Origin: Candidatus Hydrogenedentota bacterium | GTDB taxonomy: Bacteria; Hydrogenedentota; Hydrogenedentia; Hydrogenedentiales; CAITNO01 | NCBI GenBank assembly: GCA_903922535.1 | Contig: CAIXUF010000156.1 | Location: forward strand, 1 to 9,272 | Direction of reading: 5' to 3' | Length of the DNA: 9,272 nucleotides | Part shown: positions 5,899 to 9,272 of the stretch, in pieces | Position numbering within the stretch: the first letter of the stretch is position 1 | Layout of the letters: each line of letters starts with the position of its first letter | Notes under the pieces: model-generated | Databases searched by the model: none | Seen by the model: the letters and a program-made list of their open reading frames with translations, nothing else | What the model was told of the DNA's origin: nothing | Made by a program: the position numbers and the translations under genes

Positions 5899-8800
5899 AT
5901 GTATTACGCTCGTCGTGCCATCTGGCTGTGGGCCTTGCCCGCGCTGTGTTTGTCCGCGCAGGCGGACATTACGGTGTTTCCCAAGGCGGTGGGCGACGCG
6001 TCTCCGGCGGTGGAACTGCTGACAAACCCTGGCTTTGAAGAGGGTGGTGCGGGGTGGAACGGCTGGATGCAGGCCTTTGACGTGGCGGAGGTTGGTGGAC
6101 GTGGCGGGTCGCGAGGAGTGCGCTGTGTGGCTGGGAACACGGAGGAACAGCACGGTGCGGGACAACTGGTGAAGCTGGACCAGACTGCGCCGCGGCCTAT
6201 CGTGATATCGGGCTGGAGCCGGGCGGTGAATGTGGACGGCGCGGCGGACAATGGCTATTCTGTGTATGTCGACGTGAACTATGCCGACGGCGGTCACCTG
6301 TGGGGGCAGACCGCCTGCTTTTCCGTGGGCACCCATGACTGGGAACAGCGGCGCGTGCTGCTGGTGCCCGATAAGCCGGTGGCGTCGCTGACAGCGCACG
6401 GGCTCTTTCGCGGGCACAACGGCACCGTCTGGTTCGACGACTTCTCGGTGGTGGAGGCGGCCGACGACAGCAGGGTGTTTGAGGGGGCGCTGGTCGGCAA
6501 TCCCGCGGTTCCCGAGCTTTCCACGGACACTTGCGATGTCTCGGTTGGGGAGGGGTTGAAACTCTCCCTGGACAGGAAGACCGGCGCAGTGGCTGCGTTG
6601 CGTCTGAAGGACGCGGTGCTGGGCGAGGGTGGCATGCCGGCCTTCGTGCGCGACGTGGCGGGCAACAGCGACTTTGTCGCGCCCGACTGGAGGGTGGAGG
6701 AAACGGCGGAAGGGGTGAGGCTGTCGGGGGATGCGTCCGCGTTGCAGTTGCGCCTGTCGCTGACGTTCAGCGTGCGCGGCAGCGTTGTCGAGGCGAACGG
6801 CACGGTTCAGGACTTGCGCGGCGCGGAACGCGCCGTGACGGTGTATGTGCCGTTGCCTGTGGCGGGGGAGTGGACGTGGTCGCCGGACATGCGACGTGAT
6901 GTGCCCGCGAAGGGGCTTTGCATCAATGCATTCCGCACCGGCGCGGGGGCGACGGGCATGCGGTCTTCCTATCCGCTGGCCGTGCTGACCGGGGCGAAAG
7001 GCGGACTCGTTCTGGCGACGCCCATCGACGCGCCGCGCCATCACCGGCTGGCCTATGATGCGGGCCGGGGCATGTTCTATGCGGCGTTTGATTTCGGCTT
7101 GAGCCCCGCCGTGAAGCAGTTGCCTGGCGGGGCGTCCTTCCGGGTCCTCCTCTATGCCTGCGACCCGGCGCTGCGTTTCCGCGGGGCATTGTCCCAGTAT
7201 TACCGGCTTTTTCCCGCCGCCTTCGAGAAACGGGTGTCCCGCGAAGGGTTGTGGATGGCCTTCACCGACATCAGCACACTACCCAACCCGGAAGATTTCG
7301 GGTTCGCCTACCAGGAGGGCGCGACCAATGTCGCGTGGGACGAGCAGCACGGCATACTAAGCTTTCCCTACACCGAGCCCATGACCACGTGGCTCAAGCT
7401 CGCGCCCGAAGTGCCGCGCACCTATGACGGTGCCGTCAACTATCTGCATGCGCTTCTCGACAAAAAGGATGACCCGCTGCACGAGAGCGCGTCGGTGATT
7501 GCCGCGTCCAGCGTGCTGGACGGCACCGGCCGGAGCGTGCTGTCCGTGGTCAATGCGCCGTGGTGCGACGGCGTTGTGTTCGCGCTGAACGCCGACCCGT
7601 CACTGCCGGTCGGCGAGGCCCATCCCGTCAACCGGGGGCAGGCGGAACTGAAACGGCTTGAACAGGCCGTGGCGGATACGGTGAACGGGTCAGTGGCGGA
7701 ATGGCCCTGGCGGGGCGCCGGCACCTGCGCGCCGGACACTTCGGCGAAAACGGAGGGTGCCCAGTCACTGTGCCTGAATGCGTCCGCGCCGGGGCAGACG
7801 GCGGATGCTTTCCAGACCGTTTCCATCGGCCAGACCACGTCCAAACCGCTTGTGTTGCGCGCCTCCATCCGCACCCGGGACCTTGGCGGTGTCGAAGACA
7901 CCGACTGTTCCGTGTATGTCGATCTGGTGCATGCGGATGGAACGGCGTTGTATTGCCAGGCGATTGCGATTGCGCCGGGCACGCGTGAATTTCAGGCGCT
8001 GGAACGGCGCATCGTGTCGGATAAACCTTTCGCAAGCGCGACGGTGCATCTGCTGCTGCGCGACAACCACACCGGCACGGTGTGGTTCGATGATCTATTC
8101 CTTGGCGAGGAAGGGGCCACCGCAAATCTGCTCAAGAACCCCGGACTGGAGGGGGGGGCGGAAAAGGGGGCCGTGGCGGACGGCGTCTACATCGACTCCT
8201 ACGAATTTTGGGCGAACAGCATTGACCACAATGCGGCCCACTTCGCCAACATGGACATTCCACTCGTGTTCGATGCGCAGTCCTGCCGTGTGGGCGTGCT
8301 GACGGTGTTCTCCACCTTCGCCTTCCAAAGGGAACTGGCACGGCGCATGCACGCGCGCGGCAAGTTCATGTTTGCCAACGGCGCGCTGGGCGCCTATGAC
8401 ATGCCCGCTGCCTTCCTCGACGTGCTGGGAACGGAGACAAACTGGATGCCCGGCGGCAAGTGGCAGCCCATGACCGACGCCGAACTGTGCTTCCGCCGCG
8501 CCCTGTCCGCGCAGAAGCCCTACTGTTTCCTGATGAACACCCACTATGACGACTTCTCGCTGGAGTTGACCGAACGCTACATGCAGCGGTCGCTGGCTTA
8601 CGGGATGTTTCCGGGTTTCTTCTCCGAAAACGCAGCCACCGGCTGCTACTTCCAAAACCCAAAGTGGTACGAAGCGGCCCGGCCGCTGTTCAAGAAATAC
8701 CTGCCGCTGATTCAGACCGTCGCCAGGGTAGGATGGCAGCCGATCACCTTTGCGAAGAGCGATAATGCGAGTGTCTATGTTGAGCGATTCGGGGAAACAA

Positions 8801-9012
8801 ACAAGGGGGTTGTGTATTTTACCGTGCTTAACGATTCGGACCAGGCGAAGAAGAGCGCGATTGAGGTTGATTTGGCGGGATTGGGATGGAAGGACGCAGA
8901 GGTGAAGGCAAGGGAGATGATCGGGGAAACGGATATGACGTGGGATGCGCCGGGGAAGTTGCAGGTGGAGTTGGGGGCGGAGCAGGCGGTCTTGATAAGG
9001 CTTTCGCCGTAA
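5899..9012 (+). CDS. Exported glycoside-hydrolase-like protein with two carbohydrate-binding-like domains
   Basis: A 1037-residue protein with a signal peptide (about 1-22). Residues about 39-185 form a CBM4/9-like beta-sandwich: NPGFEEG at 43-49 opens it and WFDD at 178-181 closes it. Residues about 205-440 look like a long beta-sandwich region. A TIM-barrel-like region begins near 449 (PEDFGF 464-469) and resumes after an insertion with DGVYIDSYEFW (761-771), FMFANG (823-828), GTETNW (844-849) and MNTHYDDF (879-886). D766, E769, E846 and D884 are candidate catalytic or binding residues. Residues about 950-1037 are a C-terminal beta domain like those closing many glycosidases. The second carbohydrate-binding-like domain (about 597-738) shares SVYVD, DKP and GTVWFDD with the first. 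I recognise the fold type, and the motifs resemble uncharacterised proteins of PVC-like bacteria, but no CAZy family can be assigned. Enzyme class and substrate are inference. Confidence 0.75.
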   Translation: MYYARRAIWLWALPALCLSAQADITVFPKAVGDASPAVELLTNPGFEEGGAGWNGWMQAFDVAEVGGRGGSRGVRCVAGNTEEQHGAGQLVKLDQTAPRPIVISGWSRAVNVDGAADNGYSVYVDVNYADGGHLWGQTACFSVGTHDWEQRRVLLVPDKPVASLTAHGLFRGHNGTVWFDDFSVVEAADDSRVFEGALVGNPAVPELSTDTCDVSVGEGLKLSLDRKTGAVAALRLKDAVLGEGGMPAFVRDVAGNSDFVAPDWRVEETAEGVRLSGDASALQLRLSLTFSVRGSVVEANGTVQDLRGAERAVTVYVPLPVAGEWTWSPDMRRDVPAKGLCINAFRTGAGATGMRSSYPLAVLTGAKGGLVLATPIDAPRHHRLAYDAGRGMFYAAFDFGLSPAVKQLPGGASFRVLLYACDPALRFRGALSQYYRLFPAAFEKRVSREGLWMAFTDISTLPNPEDFGFAYQEGATNVAWDEQHGILSFPYTEPMTTWLKLAPEVPRTYDGAVNYLHALLDKKDDPLHESASVIAASSVLDGTGRSVLSVVNAPWCDGVVFALNADPSLPVGEAHPVNRGQAELKRLEQAVADTVNGSVAEWPWRGAGTCAPDTSAKTEGAQSLCLNASAPGQTADAFQTVSIGQTTSKPLVLRASIRTRDLGGVEDTDCSVYVDLVHADGTALYCQAIAIAPGTREFQALERRIVSDKPFASATVHLLLRDNHTGTVWFDDLFLGEEGATANLLKNPGLEGGAEKGAVADGVYIDSYEFWANSIDHNAAHFANMDIPLVFDAQSCRVGVLTVFSTFAFQRELARRMHARGKFMFANGALGAYDMPAAFLDVLGTETNWMPGGKWQPMTDAELCFRRALSAQKPYCFLMNTHYDDFSLELTERYMQRSLAYGMFPGFFSENAATGCYFQNPKWYEAARPLFKKYLPLIQTVARVGWQPITFAKSDNASVYVERFGETNKGVVYFTVLNDSDQAKKSAIEVDLAGLGWKDAEVKAREMIGETDMTWDAPGKLQVELGAEQAVLIRLSP
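7665..8180 (+). other. In-frame inserted domain segment flanked by 12-bp direct repeats
   Basis: GGCCGTGGCGGA occurs at 7665-7676 and again at 8169-8180, exactly 504 bases (168 codons) apart and in the same frame, so both encode Ala-Val-Ala-Asp (590-593 and 758-761). The segment between them encodes the second carbohydrate-binding-like domain and a trailing NPGLEGG (747-753). Collapsing the repeats would join QAVAD directly to GVYIDSYEFW and leave an uninterrupted barrel of 869 residues in total. The repeat and frame are seen directly; an insertion by recombination is inference. Confidence 0.5.
8151..8158 (+). repeat. G8 homopolymer inside the hydrolase gene
   Basis: Eight consecutive G, encoding Glu-Gly-Gly-Ala around residues 751-754, followed soon after by a run of five G (8166-8170). 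Loss or gain of one base would shift the frame before the second half of the barrel. It may be a slippage-prone site or simply a sequencing risk point. The reading frame is intact as given. Confidence 0.6.
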
Positions 9013-9020
9013 CGCGAAAC

Positions 9021-9094
9021 TACTGGGAGCGCCGGCGTCCCGCCGGCTGTCTTGCAATGCGAACACAGTCGGCGGGTAGCCGGCGCTCCCAGTA
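9021..9094. repeat. 74-bp near-perfect inverted repeat (MITE-like; possible bidirectional terminator)
   Basis: Two 30-base arms (9021-9050 and 9065-9094) pair at 27 of 30 positions around a 14-base loop. Both ends begin with TACTGGGAGCGCCGGC read inward. Each arm is itself a smaller palindrome (GCCGGCG/CGCCGGC on the left, GTCGGC/GCCGGC on the right), so a cruciform or clover shape is possible. The outer TA could be a TA target site as used by IS630/Tc1-type elements. It starts 8 bases after the hydrolase stop codon and ends 13 bases before the stop codon of the converging gene, so it may end transcription from both sides, although no T-run follows. Confidence 0.7.
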
Positions 9095-9107
9095 TGCCTC
9101 CACGCGG

Positions 9108-9272
9108 TTATTTGATGATTAGCACTTCGTGGATGTCGTTGACGACGAGGCCAATGGTCTGGCCGTCGACCTTTATCGTGGTTTTGGGGTTAAGCGCGGT
9201 AACGGTCTTGAAGGGACGGCGCACCATCACCTGCGCGGCGAACATCGGCGCGTCCTCGATGAGCGCGGGCAG
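9108..9272 (-). CDS. C-terminus of an unidentified protein (partial)
   Basis: The minus strand is open from the right edge to a TAA at 9108-9110, giving the last 54 residues of a gene that begins outside the window. The fragment has alternating hydrophobic and charged stretches (for example TTIKVDGQTIGLVV, followed by HEVLIIK at the end), which suggests beta strands at the end of a domain. Codon choice at third positions is GC-rich, like the neighbouring genes. It converges on the large hydrolase gene across the 74-bp inverted repeat. I do not recognise the family, and too little is present to assign a function. Confidence 0.6.
   Translation of the reverse strand: MPALIEDAPMFAAQVMVRRPFKTVTALNPKTTIKVDGQTIGLVVNDIHEVLIIK

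Noticed and set aside
5788..7044. A 418-codon minus-strand open frame opposite the hydrolase gene
   Set aside because: It is rich in Arg, His and Pro, has no recognisable domain, and lies antisense to a signal peptide and carbohydrate-binding-like domain. It is a composition shadow.
8095..9066. A 323-codon minus-strand open frame over the hydrolase 3' end
   Set aside because: It is antisense to conserved-looking barrel motifs and starts inside the 74-bp inverted repeat; no domain is seen.

Overview
The window reads as GC-rich bacterial chromosome, not phage or plasmid. It holds large secreted, carbohydrate-active proteins, a ThuA-domain protein, and palindromic intergenic repeats. This style fits polysaccharide-degrading lineages such as the PVC group or Hydrogenedentota. 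That placement is inference from gene content; no phylogenetic marker is present.

Layout. On the minus strand, 1-70 is the start of a secreted protein (signal peptide only). Upstream of it in the same direction lies a 1237-residue exported glycoside hydrolase family 2 (GH2) protein (202-3915), related over five domains to LacZ but with two extra N-terminal domains and altered active-site positions. A 97-bp divergent promoter region separates it from a plus-strand YhhN/TMEM86-type membrane protein (4013-4717), which may be read from a leaderless mRNA. That gene converges on a minus-strand exported ThuA-like protein (4742-5485), which has a good sigma70-type promoter, an operator-like dyad and a leader hairpin. 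The gap 5486-5898 also contains a 100-bp element made of four consecutive hairpins. A plus-strand gene (5899-9012) follows. It encodes a 1037-residue exported protein with a carbohydrate-binding-like domain, a beta-sandwich region, and a TIM-barrel-like hydrolase region that is interrupted by a second, related carbohydrate-binding-like domain. A 74-bp near-perfect inverted repeat then lies between its stop codon and the stop codon of a minus-strand gene entering from the right edge (9108-9272).

How the genes may work together. Three of the four complete proteins are predicted to be exported, and two look built to bind and cut glycans, so an extracytoplasmic glycan-degradation role is the simplest reading. 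Strands alternate and almost every gene has its own promoter region, so this is a neighbourhood, not one operon. No transporter, SusCD pair or dedicated regulator is visible.

The points most worth a second look are the in-frame domain insertion at 7665-8180 with its 12-bp direct repeats and G8 tract, the four-hairpin element at 5600-5699, and the 74-bp inverted repeat at 9021-9094. I found no tRNA, rRNA, CRISPR array, transposase or obvious defence system.
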